Numbered from the stretch's first letter, positions 22,691-36,484 are shown. The stretch: DNA of 64,000 nt from Hydractinia symbiolongicarpus (GCF_029227915.1 NC_079877.1:35305851-35369850), one strand, 5' to 3'. Translations and numbers: made by a program. The notes: generated from the letters alone by a model not told the origin.

Positions 22691-25332
22691 ATGCGTTTAG
22701 TAGTAAAAAAATAATATAAAAAATCGTTCGGGAAATGAGTTTACTACCTGGGTCCTTTCTTTGTATACTTTTGACTATACGGGCCTAGTCCGGGGTTTAC
22801 GGGAAATGGCGGGTTTTCGTTTGCCGGCGATTAAACTTCTTATATTCAGCGTCTTATCAAAAATGAAAACATTTTTGAAAACTACAAGTCTCATGCGTTT
22901 TAGTAGTGAAAAGATAATTTAAGAAATCGTTTTGGAAATGAGTTTACTCACAGGGTACTTTCTTTGTATACATTCGACTATACGGGCCAAGCCCGGGATT
23001 TACGGGAAATCGCGGGTTTTCGTTTGCCGGCGATTAAACCACTTTCATTAAGCGTCTCATCAAAAATGAAAACATTTCTGAAAACTACAAGTCTCATGCA
23101 TTTTAGTGGTGAAAAAAAAAAATAAAAAATCTTTCGGGAAATGAGTTTACTCCCTGGGTACTTTCTTTGTATACATTCGACTATACGGGCCAAGCCCGGG
23201 ATTTACGGGAAATCGCGGGTTTTCGTTTGCCGGCGATTAAACTTCTTTTATTCAGCGTCTTATCAAAAATGAAAACATTTTTGAAAACTACAAGTCTCAT
23301 GCGTTTTAGTGGTGAAAAGATAATTTAAAAAATCGTTTTGGAAATGAGTTTACTCACAGGGTACTTTCTTTGTATACATTCAACTATACGGGCCAAGCCC
23401 GGGATTTACGGGAAATCGCGGGTTTTCGTTTGCCGGCGATTAAACCACTTTCATCAAGCGTCTCATCAAAAATGAAAACATTTCTGAAAACTACAAGTCT
23501 CATGCATTTTAGTGGTGAAAAAAAAAATTAAAAAATCTTTCGGGAAATGAGTTTACTCCCTGGGTACTTTCTTTGTATACATTCGACTATACGGGCCAAG
23601 CCCGGGATTTACGGAAAATCGCGGGTTTTCGTTTGCCGGCGATTAAACTTCTTTTATTCAGCGTCTTATCAAAAATGAAAACATTTTTGAAAACTACAAG
23701 TCTCATGCGTTTTAGTGGTTAAAAGATAATTTAAAAAATCGTTTTGGAAATGAGTTTACTCACAGGGTACTTTCTTTGTATACATTCAACTATACGGGCC
23801 AAGCCCGGGAATTACGGGAAATAGCGGGTTTTAGTTTGCCGGCGATTAAACCACTTTCATTAAGCGTCTCATCAAAAATGAAAACATTTCTGAAAACTAC
23901 AAGTCTCATGCATTTTAGTGGTAAAAAAATAATTTAAAATATCGTTCGGGAATTGAGTTTACTCACAGGGTACTTTCTTTGTATGAATTCGACTATACGG
24001 GCCAAGCCCAGGATTTACGGGAAATAGCGGGTTTTTGTTTGCCGGCGATTAAACTTCTTTCATTAAGCGTCTCATCAAAAATGAAAACATTTTTATAAAC
24101 TACAAGTCTCATGCGTTTTAGTGGTGAAAAAAAAAATTAAAAAATCTTTCGGGAAATGAGTTTACTCCCTGGGTACTTTCTTTGTATACATTCGACTATA
24201 CGGGCCAAACCCGGGATTTACGGGAAATCGCGGGTTTTCGTTTGCCGGCGATTAAACTTCTTTTATTCAGCGTCTTATCAAAAATGAAAACATTTTTAAA
24301 AACTACAAGTCTCATGCGTTTTAGTGGTGAAAAGATAATTTAAAAAATCGTTTTGGAAATGAGTTTACTCACAGGGTACTTTCTTTGTATACATACAACT
24401 ATACGGGCCAAGCCCGGGATTTACGGGAAATCGCGGGTTTTCATTTGCCGGCGATTAAACTTCTTTCATTAAGCGTCTCATCAAAAATGAAAACATTTTT
24501 ATAAACTACAAGTCTCATGCGTTTTAGTGGTGAAAAAAAAATTAAAAAATCTTTCGGGAAATGAGTTTACTCCCTGGGTACTTTCTTTGTATACATTCGA
24601 CTATACGGGCCAAGCCCGGTATTTACGGGAAATCGCGGGATTTCGTTTGCCGGCGATTAAACTTCTTTTATTCAGCGTTTCATCAAAAATGAAAACATTT
24701 TTGAAAACTACAAGTCTCATCAGTATTAGTGGTGAAAAAATATTTTAAAAAATCGTTCGGGAAAGGAGTTTACTCCCTGGGTACTTTCTTTGTATACTTT
24801 TGACTATACGGGCCGAGTCCGGGGTTTACGGGAAATGGCGGGTTTTCGTTTGCCGGCGATTAAACTTCTTTTATTCAGCGTCTCATCAAAAATGAAAACA
24901 TTTTTAAAAACTATAAGTCTCATGGGTTTTAGTGGTGAAATAATAATTTAAAAAATCGTTCGGGAAATGAGTTTACACCCCGGGTACTTTCTTTGTATAC
25001 CTTTGACTATACGGGCCGAGTCCGGGATTTTCGGGAAATCGCAGGTTTTCGTTTGCCGGCGATTAAACTTCTTTTATTCAGCGTTTCATCAAAAATGAAA
25101 ACATTTTTGAAAACTACAAGTCTCATCAGTATTAGTGGTGAAAAAATATTTTAAAAAATCGTTCGGGAAAGGAGTTTACTCCCTGGGTACTTTCTTTGTA
25201 TACTTTTGACTATACGGGCCGAGTCCGGGGTTTACGGGAAATGGCGGGTTTTCGTTTGCCGGCGATTAAACTTCTTTTATTTAGCGTCCCATCAAATATG
25301 AAAACATTTTTGAAAACTACATGTCTCATGCG
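22690..25332 (+). repeat. Mixed monomers including a 406-bp dimer duplication
   Basis: H, A, B, C and F monomers alternate. The last part has a dimer duplicated at exactly 406 bases: CAGTATTAG at 24721 and 25127, each followed by AAATATTTTAAAA and GGGAAAGGAG, variants not seen elsewhere. The first CACCCCGGG monomer (type I) of the window appears here, near 24977. Private changes such as GTATGAATTC near 23983 are scattered through it. Confidence 0.72.
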
Positions 25333-28300
25333 TTTTAGTGGTGAAAAGATAATTTAAAAAATCGTTTTGGAAATGAGTTTACTCACAGGGTACTTTCTTT
25401 GTATACATTCGACTATACGGGCCAAGCCCGGGATTTACGGGAAATCGCGGGTTTTCGTTTGCCGGCGATTAAACTTCTTTCATTAAGCGTCTCATCAAAA
25501 ATGAAAACATTTTTATAAACTACAAGTCTCATGCGTTTTAGTGGTGAAGAAAAAAATTATAAAATCTTTCGGGGAATGAGTTTACTCCCAGGGTACTTTC
25601 TATGTATACATTCGACTATACGGGCCAAGCCCAGGGTTTACGGGAAATCACGCGATTTCGTTTGCCGGCGATTAAACTTCTTTCATTAAGCGTCTCATCA
25701 AAAATGAAAACATTTTTATAAACTACAAGTCTCATGCGTTTTAGTGGTGAAGAAAAAAATTAGAAAATCTTTCGGGGAATGAGTTTACTCCCAGGGTACT
25801 TTCTATGTATACATTCGACTATACGGGCCAAGCCCAGGATTTACGGGAAATCGCGGCATTTTGTTTGCCGGCGATTAAACCTCTTTCATTAAGCGTCTCA
25901 TCAAAAATGAAAAATTTTTTGAAAACTACAAGTCTCATGCGTTTTAGTGGTGGAAAAATAATTTAAAAAATCGTTCGGGAAATGAGTTTACTCCCTGGGT
26001 ACTTTCTTTGTATACTTTGGACTATACGGGCCGAGTCCAGGATTTACGGGAAATCGCGGATTTTCGTTTGAGGGCGATTAAACTTCTTTTATTCAGCGTC
26101 TCATCAAAAATGAAAACGTTTTTGAAAACTACAAGTCTCATGCGTTGAAGTGGTGAAAAAATAATTTAAAAAATCGTTCGGAAAATGAGTTTACTCCCTG
26201 GGTACTTTCTTTGTATACTTTTGACTATACGGGCCGAGTCCGGGGCTTACGGGAAATGGCGGGTTTTCGTTTGCCGGCGATTAAACTTCTTTTATTCAGC
26301 GTCTCATCAAAAATGAAAACATTTTTAGTCTCATGCGTTGTAGTGGTGAAAAAATAATTTAAATAATCGTTCGGAAAATGAGTTTACTCCCTGGGTACTT
26401 TCTTTGTATACTTTTGACTATACGGGCCGAGTCCGGGGTTTACGGGAAATGGCGGGTTTTCGTTTGCCGGCGATTAAACTTCTTTTATTCAGCGTCTCAT
26501 TAAAAATGAAAACGTTTTTGAAAACTATAAGTCTCATGGGCTTTAGTGGTGAAATAATAATTTAAAAAATCGTTCGGTAAATGATTTCACACCCCGGGTA
26601 CTTTCTTTGTATACCTTTGACTATACGGGCCGAGTCCGGGATTTACGGGAAATCGCAGGTTTTCGTTTGCCGGCGATTAAACTTCTTTTATTCAGCGTTT
26701 CATCAAAAATGAAAACATTTTTGAAAACTACAAGTCTCATGAGTTTTAGTGGTGAAAAAATATTTTAAAAAATCGTTCGGGAAATGAGTTTACTCCCTGG
26801 GTACTTTCTTTGTATACTTTTGACTATACGGGCCGAGTCCGGGGTTTACGGAAAATGGCGGTTTTTCGTTTGCCGGCGATTAAACTTCTTTTATTCAGCG
26901 TCTCATCGAAAATGAAAACATTTTTGAAAACTACAAGTCTCATGCGTTTTAGTGGTGAAAAGATAATTTAAAAAATCGTTTTGGAAATGAGTTTACTCAC
27001 AGGGTACTTTCTTTGTATACATTCAACTATACGGGCCAAGCCCGGGATTTACGGGAAATCGCGGGTTTTCGTTTTCCGGCGATTAAACTTCTTTCATTAA
27101 GCGTCTCATCAAAAATGAAAACATTTTTATAAACTACAAGTCTCATGCGTTTTAGTGGTGAAGAAAAAAATTATAAAATCTTTCGGGGAATGAGTTTACT
27201 CCCAGGGTACTTTCTATGTATACATTCGACTATACGGGCCAAGTCCAGGGTTTACGGGAAATCGCGCGATTTCGTTTGCCGGCGATTAAACTTCTTTCAT
27301 TAAGCGTCTCATGAAAAATGAAAACATTTTTATAAACTACAAGTCTCATGCGTTTTAGTGGTGAAGAAAAAAATTAGAAAATCTTTCGGGGAATGAGTTT
27401 ACTCCCAGGGTACTTTCTATGTATACATTCGACTATACGGGCCAAGCCCAGGATTTACGGGAAATCGCGGCATTTCGTTTGCCGGCGATTAAACCTCTTT
27501 CATTAAGCGTCTCATCAAAAATGAAAAATTTTTTGAAAACTACAAGTCTCATGCGTTTTAGTGGTGGAAAAATAATTTAAAAAATCGTTCGGGAAATGAG
27601 TTTACTCCCTGGGTACTTTCTTTGTATACTTTGGACTATACGGGCCGAGTCCAGGATTTACGGGAAATCGTGGATTTTCGTTTGAGGGCGATTAAACTTC
27701 TTTTATTCAGCGTCTCATCAAAAATGAAAACGTTTTTGAAAACTACAAGTCTCATGCGTTGAAGTGGTGAAAAAATAATTTAAAAAATCGTTCGGAAAAT
27801 GAGTTTACTCCCTGGGTACTTTCTTTGTATACTTTTGACTATACGGGCCGAGTCCGGGGCTTACGGGAAATGGCGGGTTTTCGTTTGCCGGCGATTAAAC
27901 TTCTTTTATTCAGCGTCTCATCAAAAATGAAAACATTTTTAAAAACTACAAGTCTCATGCGTTGTAGTGGTGAAAAAATAATTTAAATAATCGTTCGGAA
28001 AATGAGTTTACTCCCTGGGTACTTTCTTTGTATACTTTTGACTATACGGGCCGAGTCCGGGGTTTACGGGAAATGGCGGGTTTTCGTTTGCCGGCGATTA
28101 AACTTCTTTTATTCAGCGTCTCATTAAAAATGAAAACATTTTTAAAAACTATAAGTCTCATGGGCTTTAGTGGTGGAATAATAATTTAAAAAATCGTTCG
28201 GGAAATGAGTTCACACCCCGGGTACTTTCTTTGTATACCTTTGACTATACGGGCCGAGTCCGGGATTTACGGGAAATCGCAGGTTTTCGTTTGCCGGCGA

Positions 28301-28570
28301 TTAAACTTCTTTTATTCAGCGTTTCATCAAAAATGAAAACATTTTTGAAAACTACAAGTCTCATGAGTTTTAGTGGTGAAAAAATATTTTAAAAAATCGT
28401 TCGGGAAATGAGTTTACTCCCTGGGTACTTTCTTTGTATACTTTTGACTATACGGGCCGAGTCCGGGGTTTACGGAAAATGGCGGGTTTTCGTTTGCCGG
28501 CGATTAAACTTCTTTTATTCAGCGTCTCATCAAAAATGAAAACATTTTTGAAAACTACAAGTCTCATGCG
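25333..28570 (+). repeat. Octamer higher-order repeat, two copies (1614 and 1624 bp)
   Basis: The units 25333-26946 and 26947-28570 each hold eight monomers: a B/C-like unit opened by GAAAAGATAATTT, two units opened by GTGAAGAAAAAAATT, a J unit (TTTGGAC, GAGTCCAGG, GTTTGAGGGCG), two A units, a type I unit (CACCCCGGG, CGCAGG) and a final A-like unit. Shared rare variants are TTTCTATGTATAC, CGGGGCTTACGGG, TCATTAAAAATG and GGGCTTTAG. The first unit is 10 bases shorter because of the deletion listed at 26327. Confidence 0.9.
26321..26334 (+). other. 10-bp deletion in one octamer copy
   Basis: The first octamer reads CATTTTTAGTCTCATG where the second reads CATTTTTA, ten more bases, then GTCTCATG. 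The loss removes the AAAACTACAA segment and makes a 193-bp monomer. Confidence 0.88.
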
Positions 28571-29266
28571 TTTTAGTGGTGAAAAGATAATTTAAAAAAT
28601 CGTTTTGGAAATGAGTTTACTCACAGGGTTCTTTCTTTGTATACATTCAACTATACGGGCCAAGCCCGGGATTTACGGGAAATCGCGGGTTTTCGTTTGC
28701 CGGCGATTAAACCACTTTCATTAAGCGTCTCATCAAAAATGAAAACATTTCTGAAAACTACAAGTCTCATGCATTTTAGTGGTGAAAAAATATTTTAAAA
28801 TATCGTTCGGGAATTGAGTTTACTCACAGGGTACTTTCTTTGTATACTTTTGACTATACGGGCCGAGTCCGGGGTTTACGGGAAATGGCGGGTTTTCGTT
28901 TACCGTCGATTAAACTTCTTTTATTCAGCGTCTCATCAAAAATGAAAACATTTTTAAAAACTATAAGTCTCATGGGCTTTAGTGGTGAAATAATAATTTA
29001 AAAAATCGTTCGGTAAATGAGTTTACACCCCGGGTACTTTCTTTGAATACCTTTTACTATACGGGCCGAGTCCGGGATTTACGGGAAATCGCAGGTTTTC
29101 GTTTGCCGGCGATTAAACTTCTTTTATTCAGCGTTTCATCAAAAATGAAAACAGTTTTGAAAACTACAAGTCTCATGAGTTTTAGTGGTGAAAAGATAAT
29201 TTAAAAAATCGTTTTGGAAATGAGTTTACTCACAGGGTACTTTCTTTGTATACATTCGACTATACG
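28571..29266 (+). repeat. Mixed B, A and I monomers
   Basis: Single monomers join the octamers to the 18-mer. Private changes include TTACCGTCGATT near 28900, TTTGAATACC near 29042 and AAAACAGTTTTG near 29150. I saw nothing that is not satellite. Confidence 0.7.
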
Positions 29267-32200
29267 GGCCAAGCCCGGGATTTACGGAAAATCGCGGGTT
29301 TTCGTTTGCCGGCGATTAAACCACTTTCATTAAGCGTCTCATCAAAAATGAAAACATTTCTGAAAACTACAAGTCTCATGCATTTTAGTGGTGAAAAAAT
29401 AATTTAAAATATCGTTCGGGAATTGAGTTTACTCACAGGGTACTTTCTTTGTATACCTTTGACTATACGGGCCGAGTCCGGGTTTTACGGGAAATCGCAG
29501 GTTTTCGTTTGCCGGCGATTAAACTTCTTTTATTCAGCGTTTCATCAAAAATGAAAACATTTTTGAAAACTACAAGTCTCATCAGTTTTAGTGGTGAAAA
29601 AATATTTTAAAAAATCGTTCGGAAAATGAGTTTACTCCCTGGGTACTTTCTTTGTATACTTTTGACTATACGGGCTGAGTCCGGGGTTTACGGGAAATGG
29701 CGGGTTTTCGTTTGCCGGCGATTAAACTTCTTTTATTCAGCGTCTCATCAAAAATGAAAACGTTTTTGAAAACTACAAGTCTCATGCGTTTTAGTGGTGA
29801 AAAGATAATTTAAAAAATCGTTTTGGAAATGAGTTTACTCACAGGGTACTTTCTTTGTATACATTCGACTATACGGGCCAAGCCCGGGATTTACGGGAAA
29901 TCGCGGGTTTTCGTTTGCCGGCGATTAAACCACTTTTATTCAGCGTCTCATCAAAAATGAAAACGTTTTTGAAAACAACAAGTCTCATGCGTTAAAGTGG
30001 TGAAAAAATAATTTAAAAAATCGTTCGGAAAATGAGTTTACTCCCTGGGTACTTTCTTTGTATACTTTCGACTATACGGGCCGAGTCCGGGGTTTACGGG
30101 AAATGGCGGATTTTCGTTTGCCGGCGATTAAACTTCTTTTATTCAGCGTCTCATCAAAAATGAAAACATTTTTAAAAACTACAAGTCTCATGCGTTGTAG
30201 TGGTGAAAAAATAATTTAAAAAATCGTTCGGAAAATGAGTTTACTCCCTGGGTACTTTCTTTGTATACTTTTGACTATACGGGCCGAGTCCGGGGTTTAC
30301 GGGAAATGGCGGGTTTTCGTTTGCCGGCGATTAAACCTCTTTCATTAAGCGTCTCCTCAAAAATAAAAACATTTTTGAAAATTACAAGTCTCATGCGTTT
30401 TAGTGGTGAAAAAATAATTTAAAAAAAATCGTTCGGAAAATGAGTTTACTCCCTGGGTACTTTCTTTGTATACTTTCGACTATACGGGCCGAGTCCGGGG
30501 ATTACGGGAAATGGCGGATTTTCGTTTGCCGGCGATTAAACCTCTTTCATTAAGCGTCTCCTCAAAAATAAAAACATTTTTTAAAATTACAAGTCTCATG
30601 CGTTTCAGTGGTGGAAAAATAATTTAAAAAATCGTTCGGGAAATGAGTTTACTCCCTGGGTACTTTCTTTGTATATTTTCGACTATACGGGCCGAGTCCG
30701 GGATTTACGAGAAATCGCGGATTTTCGTTTCAGGGCGATTAAACTTCTTTTATCCAGCGTCTCATCAAAAATGAAAACTTTTTTGAAAACTACAAGTCTC
30801 ATGCGATGAAGTGGTGAAAAAATAATTTAAAAAATCGTTCGGGAAATGAGTTTACTCCCTGGGTACTTTCTTTGTATACTTTTGACTATACGGGCCGAGT
30901 CCGGGATTTACGGGAAATCGCGGATTTTCGTTTGCCGGCGATTAAACTTCTTTTATTTAGCGTCCCATCAAATATGAAAACATTTTTGAAAACTACAAGT
31001 CTCATGCGTTTAGTGGTAAAAAAATAATATAAAAAATCGTTCGGGAAATGAGTTTACTACCTGGGTCCTTTCTTTGTATACTTTTGACTATACGGGCCTA
31101 GTCCGGGGTTCACGGGAAATGGCGGGTTATCGTTTGCCGGCGATTAAACTTCTTTTATTCAGCGTCTTATTAAAAATGAAAACATTTTTGAAAACTACAA
31201 GTCTCATGCGTTTTAGTGGTGAAAAGATAATTTAAAAAATCGTTTTGGAAATGAGTTTACTCACAGGTTACTTTCTTTGTATACATTCGACTATACGGGC
31301 CAAGCCCGGGATTTACGGGAAATCGCGGGTTTTCGTTTGCCGGCGATTAAACCACTTTCATTAAGCGTCTCATCAAAAATGAAAACATTTCTGAAAACTA
31401 CAAGTCTCATGCATTTTAGTGGTAAAAAAATAATTTAAATTTCGTTCCGGAATTGAGTTTACTCACAGGGTACTTTCTTTGTATACATTCGACTATACGG
31501 GCCAAGCCCGGGATTTACGGGAAATCGCGGGTTTTCGTTTGCCGGCGATTAAACTTCTTTCATTAAGGGTCTCATCAAAAATGAAAACATTTTTATAAAC
31601 TACAAGTCTCATGCGTTTTAGTGGTGAAAAAATAATTGAAAAAATCGTTCGGAAAATGAGTTTACTCCCTGGGTACTTTCTTTGTATACTTCTGACTATA
31701 CGGGCGGAGTCCGGGGTTTACGGGAAATGGCGGGTTTTCGTTTGCCGGCGATTAAACCTCTTTCATTAAGCGTCTCATCAAAAATGAAAACATTTTTGAA
31801 AATTACAAGTCTCATGCGTTTTAGTGGTGAAAAAATAATTTAAAAAAAATCGTTCGGAAAATGAGTTTACTCCCTGGGTACTTTCTTTGTATACTTTCGA
31901 CTATACGGGCCGAGTCCGGGGATTACGGGAAATGGCGGATTTTCGTTTGCCGGCGATTAAACTTCTTTTATTCAGCGTCTCATCAAAAATGAAAACATTT
32001 TTAAAAACTACAAGTCTCATGCGTTGTAGTGGTGAAAAAATAATTTAAAAAATCGTTCGGAAACTGAGTTTACTCCCTGGGTACTTTCTTTGTATACTTT
32101 TGACTATACGGGCCGAGTCCGGGGTTTACGGGAAATGGCGGGTTTTCGTTTGCCGGCGATTAAACCTCTTTCATTAAGCGTCTCCTCAAAAATGAAAACA

Positions 32201-32450
32201 TTTTTTAAAATTACAAGTCTCATGCGTTTCAGTGGTGGAAAAATAATTTAAAAAATCGTTCGGGAAATGAGTTTACTCCCTGGGTACTTTCTTTGTATAC
32301 TTTCGACTATACGGGCCGAGTCCGGGATTTACGGGAAATCGCGGATTTTCGTTTGAGGGCGATTAAACTTCTTTTATTCAGCGTCTCATCAAAAATGAAA
32401 ACTTTTTTGAAAACTACAAGTCTCATGCGATGAAGTGGTGAAAAAATAAT
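29267..32450 (+). repeat. First copy of a long higher-order block (18-mer spacing)
   Basis: Markers recur exactly 3654 bases (18 x 203) to the right: TTTACGGAAAATCG (29281/32935), GAGTCCGGGTTTTACGG (29474/33128), GGGCTGAGTCC, AAAACAACAAG and GTCTCCTC (30351/34005). After 30.4 kb the spacing falls to about 3246, because this copy carries two extra monomers plus two extra A bases (AAAAAAAATCG at 30422). Later shared markers are GGGTTATCG, AGGTTACTTT, TTTCGTTCCGG, AAGGGTCTC and GACTATACGGGCGGAG. Confidence 0.85.
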
Positions 32451-32920
32451 TTAAAAAATCGTTCGGAAATTGAGTTTACTCCCTGGGTACTTTCTTTGTA
32501 TACTTTCGACTATACGGGCCGAGTCCGGGGTTTACGGGAAATGGCGGGTTTTCGTTTGCCGGCGATTAAACTTCTTTTATTCAGCGTCTCATCAAAAATG
32601 AAAACATTTTTGAAAACTACAAGTCTCATGCGTTTAGTGGTAAAAAAATAATATAAAAAATCGTTCGGGAAATGAGTTTACTACCTGGGTCCTTTCTTTG
32701 TATACTTTTGACTATACGGGCCAAGCCCGGGATTTACGGGAAATCGCGGGTTTTCGTTTGCCGGCGATTAAACTTCTTTTATTCAGCGTCTCATCAAAAA
32801 TGAAAACATTTTTGAAAACTACAAGTCTCATGCGTTTAGTGGTAAAAAAATAATATAAAAAATCGTTCGGGAAATGAGTTTACTACCTGGGTCCTTTCTT
32901 TGTATACTTTTGACTATACG
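32450..32920 (+). repeat. Joint with tandem near-identical monomers
   Basis: Two adjacent monomers opened by GTTTAGTGGTAAAAAAATA (near 32633 and 32835) are about 202 bases apart and look identical through CTACCTGGGTCC and TTTTGACTATACGGGCCAAG. The 202-base spacing reflects one T fewer in TTTAGTGG. A simple monomer duplication next to the block boundary is the likely cause. Confidence 0.75.
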
Positions 32921-35700
32921 GGCCAAGCCCGGGATTTACGGAAAATCGCGGGTTTTCGTTTGCCGGCGATTAAACCACTTTCATTAAGCGTCTCATCAAA
33001 AATGAAAACATTTCTGAAAACTACAAGTCTCATGCATTTTAGTGGTGAAAAAATAATTTAAAATATCGTTCGGGAATTGAGTTTACTCACAGGGTACTTT
33101 CTTTGTATACCTTTGACTATACGGGCCGAGTCCGGGTTTTACGGGAAATCGCAGGTTTTCGTTTGCCGGCGATTAAACTTCTTTTATTCAGCGTTTCATC
33201 AAAAATGAAAACATTTTTGAAAACTACAAGTCTCATCAGTTTTAGTGGTGAAAAAATATTTTAAAAAATCGTTCGGAAAATGAGTTTACTCCCTGGGTAC
33301 TTTCTTTGTATACTTTTGACTATACGGGCTGAGTCCGGGGTTTACGGGAAATGGCGGGTTTTCGTTTGCCGGCGATTAAACTTCTTTTATTCAGCGTCTC
33401 ATCAAAAATGAAAACGTTTTTGAAAACTACAAGTCTCATGCGTTTTAGTGGTGAAAAGATAATTTAAAAAATCGTTTTGGAAATGAGTTTACTCACAGGG
33501 TACTTTCTTTGTATACATTCGACTATACGGGCCAAGCCCGGGATTTACGGGAAATCGCGGGTTTTCGTTTGCCGGCGATTAAACCACTTTTATTCAGCGT
33601 CTCATCAAAAATGAAAACGTTTTTGAAAACAACAAGTCTCATGCGTTGAAGTGGTGAAAAAATAATTTAAAAAATCGTTCGGAAAATGAGTTTACTCCCT
33701 GGGTACTTTCTTTGTATACTTTCGACTATACGGGCCGAGTCCGGGGTTTACGGGAAATGGCGGATTTTCGTTTGCCGGCGATTAAACTTCTTTTATTCAG
33801 CGTCTCATCAAAAATGAAAACATTTTTAAAAACTACAAGTCTCATGCGTTGTAGTGGTGAAAAAATAATTTAAAAAATCGTTCGGAAAATGAGTTTACTC
33901 CCTGGGTACTTTCTTTGTATACTTTTGACTATACGGGCCGAGTCCGGGGTTTACGGGAAATGGCGGGTTTTCGTTTGCCGGCGATTAAACCTCTTTCATT
34001 AAGCGTCTCCTCAAAAATAAAAACATTTTTTAAAATTACAAGTCTCATGCGTTTCAGTGGTGGAAAAATAATTTAAAAAATCGTTCGGGAAATGAGTTTA
34101 CTCCCTGGGTACTTTCTTTGTATACTTTTGACTATACGGGCCGAGTCCGGGATTTACGGGAAATCGCGGATTTTCGTTTGCCGGCGATTAAACTTCTTTT
34201 ATTTAGCGTCCCATCAAATATGAAAACATTTTTGAAAACTACAAGTCTCATGCGTTTAGTGGTAAAAAAATAATATAAAAAATCGTTCGGGAAATGAGTT
34301 TACTACCTGGGTCCTTTCTTTGTATACTTTTGACTATACGGGCCTAGTCCGGGGTTCACGGGAAATGGCGGGTTATCATTTGCCGGCGATTAAACTTCTT
34401 TTATTCAGCGTCTTATTAAAAATGAAAACATTTTTGAAAACTACAAGTCTCATGCGTTTTAGTGGTGAAAAGATAATTTAAAAAATCGTTTTGGAAATGA
34501 GTTTACTCACAGGTTACTTTCTTTGTATACATTCGACTATACGGGCCAAGCCCGGGATTTACGGGAAATCGCGGGTTTTCGTTTGCCGGCGATTAAACCA
34601 CTTTCATTAAGCGTCTCATCAAAAATGAAAACATTTCTGAAAACTACAAGTCTCATGCATTTTAGTTGTGAAAAAATAATTTAAATTTCGTTCCGGAATT
34701 GAGTTTACTCACAGGGTACTTTCTTTGTATACATTCGACTATACGGGCCAAGCCCGGGATTTACGGGAAATCGCGGGTTTTCGTTTGCCGGCGATTAAAC
34801 TTCTTTCATTAAGGGTCTCATCAAAAATGAAAACATTTTTATAAACTACAAGTCTCATGCGTTTTAGTGGTGAAAAAATAATTGAAAAAATCGTTCGGAA
34901 AATGAGTTTACTCCCTGGGTACTTTCTTTGTATACTTCTGACTATACGGGCGGAGTCCGGGGTTTATGGGAAATGGCGGGTTTTCGTTTGCCGGCGATTA
35001 AACCTCTTTCATTAGGAGTCTCATCAAAAATGAAAACATTTTTGAAAATTACAAGTCTCATGCGTTTTAGTGGTGAAAAAATAATTTAAAAAATCGTTCG
35101 GAAAATGAGTTTACTCCCTGGGTACTTTCTTTGTATACTTTCGACTATACGGGCCGAGTCCGGGGTTTACGGGAAATGGCGGATTTTCGTTTGCCGGCGA
35201 TTAAACTTCTTTTATTCAGCGTCTCATCAAAAATGAAAACATTTTTAAAAACTACAAGTCTCATGCGTTGTAGTGGTGAAAAAATAATTTAAAAAATCGT
35301 TCGGAAAATGAGTTTACTCCCTGGGTACTTTCTTTGTATACTTTTGACTATACGGGCCGAGTCCGGGGTTTACGGGAAATGGCGGGTTTTCGTTTGCCGG
35401 CGATTAAACCTCTTTCAATAAGCGTCTCCTCAAAAATGAAAACATTTTTTAAAATTACAAGTCTCATGCGTTTCAGTGGTGGAAAAATAATTTAAAAAAT
35501 CGTTCGGGAAATGAGTTTACTTTCTGGGTACTTTCTTTGTATACTTTCGACTATACGGGCCGAGTCCGGGATTTACGGGAAATCGCGGATTTTCGTTTGA
35601 GGGCGATTAAACTTCTTTTATTCAGCGTCTCATCAAAAATGAAAACTTTTTTGAAAACTACAAGTCTCATGCGATGAAGTGGTGAAAAAATAATTTAAAA
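32921..35700 (+). repeat. Second copy of the long block, shorter by two monomers
   Basis: It follows the first copy in order from AAGCCCGGGATTTACGG to GCGATGAAGTGG (32428 and 35671). The missing part is next to the AAACATTTTTTAAAATTAC monomer near 34021, where this copy passes from the G-like unit straight to an H unit. Private changes include CTTTCAATAAGCG near 35412 and ATTAGGAGTCTC near 35013. Confidence 0.83.
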
Positions 35701-36484
35701 ATTCGTTCGGAAAATGAGTTTACTCCCTGGGTACTTTCTTTGTATACTTTCGACTATACGGACCGAGTCCGGGGTTTACGGGAAATGGCGGGTTTTCGTT
35801 TGCCGGCGATTAAACTTCTTTTATTCAGCGTCTCATCAAAAATGAAAACATTTTTAAAAACTACAAGTCTCATGCGTTGTAGTGGGGAAAAAATAATTTA
35901 AAAAATCGTTCGGAAAATGAGTTTACTCCCTGGGTACTTTCTTTGTATACTTTTGACTATACGGGCCGAGTCCGGGGTTTACGGGAAATGGCGGGTTTTC
36001 GTTTGCCGGCGATTAAACCTCTTTCATTAAGCGTCTCATCAAAAATGAAAACATTTTTGAAAATTACAAGTCTCATGCGTTTTAGTGGTGAAAAAATAAT
36101 TTAAAAAATCGTTCGGGAAATGAGTTTACTCCCTGGGTACTTTCTTTGTATACTTTTGACTATACGGGCCGAGTCCGGGATTTACGGGAAATCGCGGATT
36201 TTCGTTTGCCGGCGATTAAACTTCTTTTATTTAGCGTCCCATCAAATATGAAAACATTTTTGAAAACTACAAGTCTCATGCGTTTAGTGGTAAAAAAATA
36301 ATATAAAAAATCGTTCGGAAAATGAGTTTACTACCTGGGTCCTTTCTTTGTATACTTTTGACTATACGGGCCTAGTCCGGGGTTCACGGGAAATGGCGGG
36401 TTTTCGTTTGCCGGCGATTAAACTTCTTTTATTCAGCGTCTTATCAAAAATGAAAACATTTTTGAAAACTACAAGTCTCATGCG
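35701..36484 (+). repeat. Mixed A, G and H monomers
   Basis: An A unit (ACGGACCGAG, 35758), a second A unit with AGTGGGGAAAAA (35881), a G unit (AAAATTACAAG), an H unit (GCGTCCCATC) and a unit with GGCCTAGTCC lead into the 9-mers. All are monomers of the same family. Confidence 0.7.

Noticed and set aside
5395-24748. 73-77-codon frames at 5395, 14270, 18163, 18558 and 24527 that begin in the A run after GTGGTG
   Set aside because: They open only where the A-run length happens to put ATG in frame with the monomer. Other copies with one A more or less are closed, as expected for non-coding sequence.
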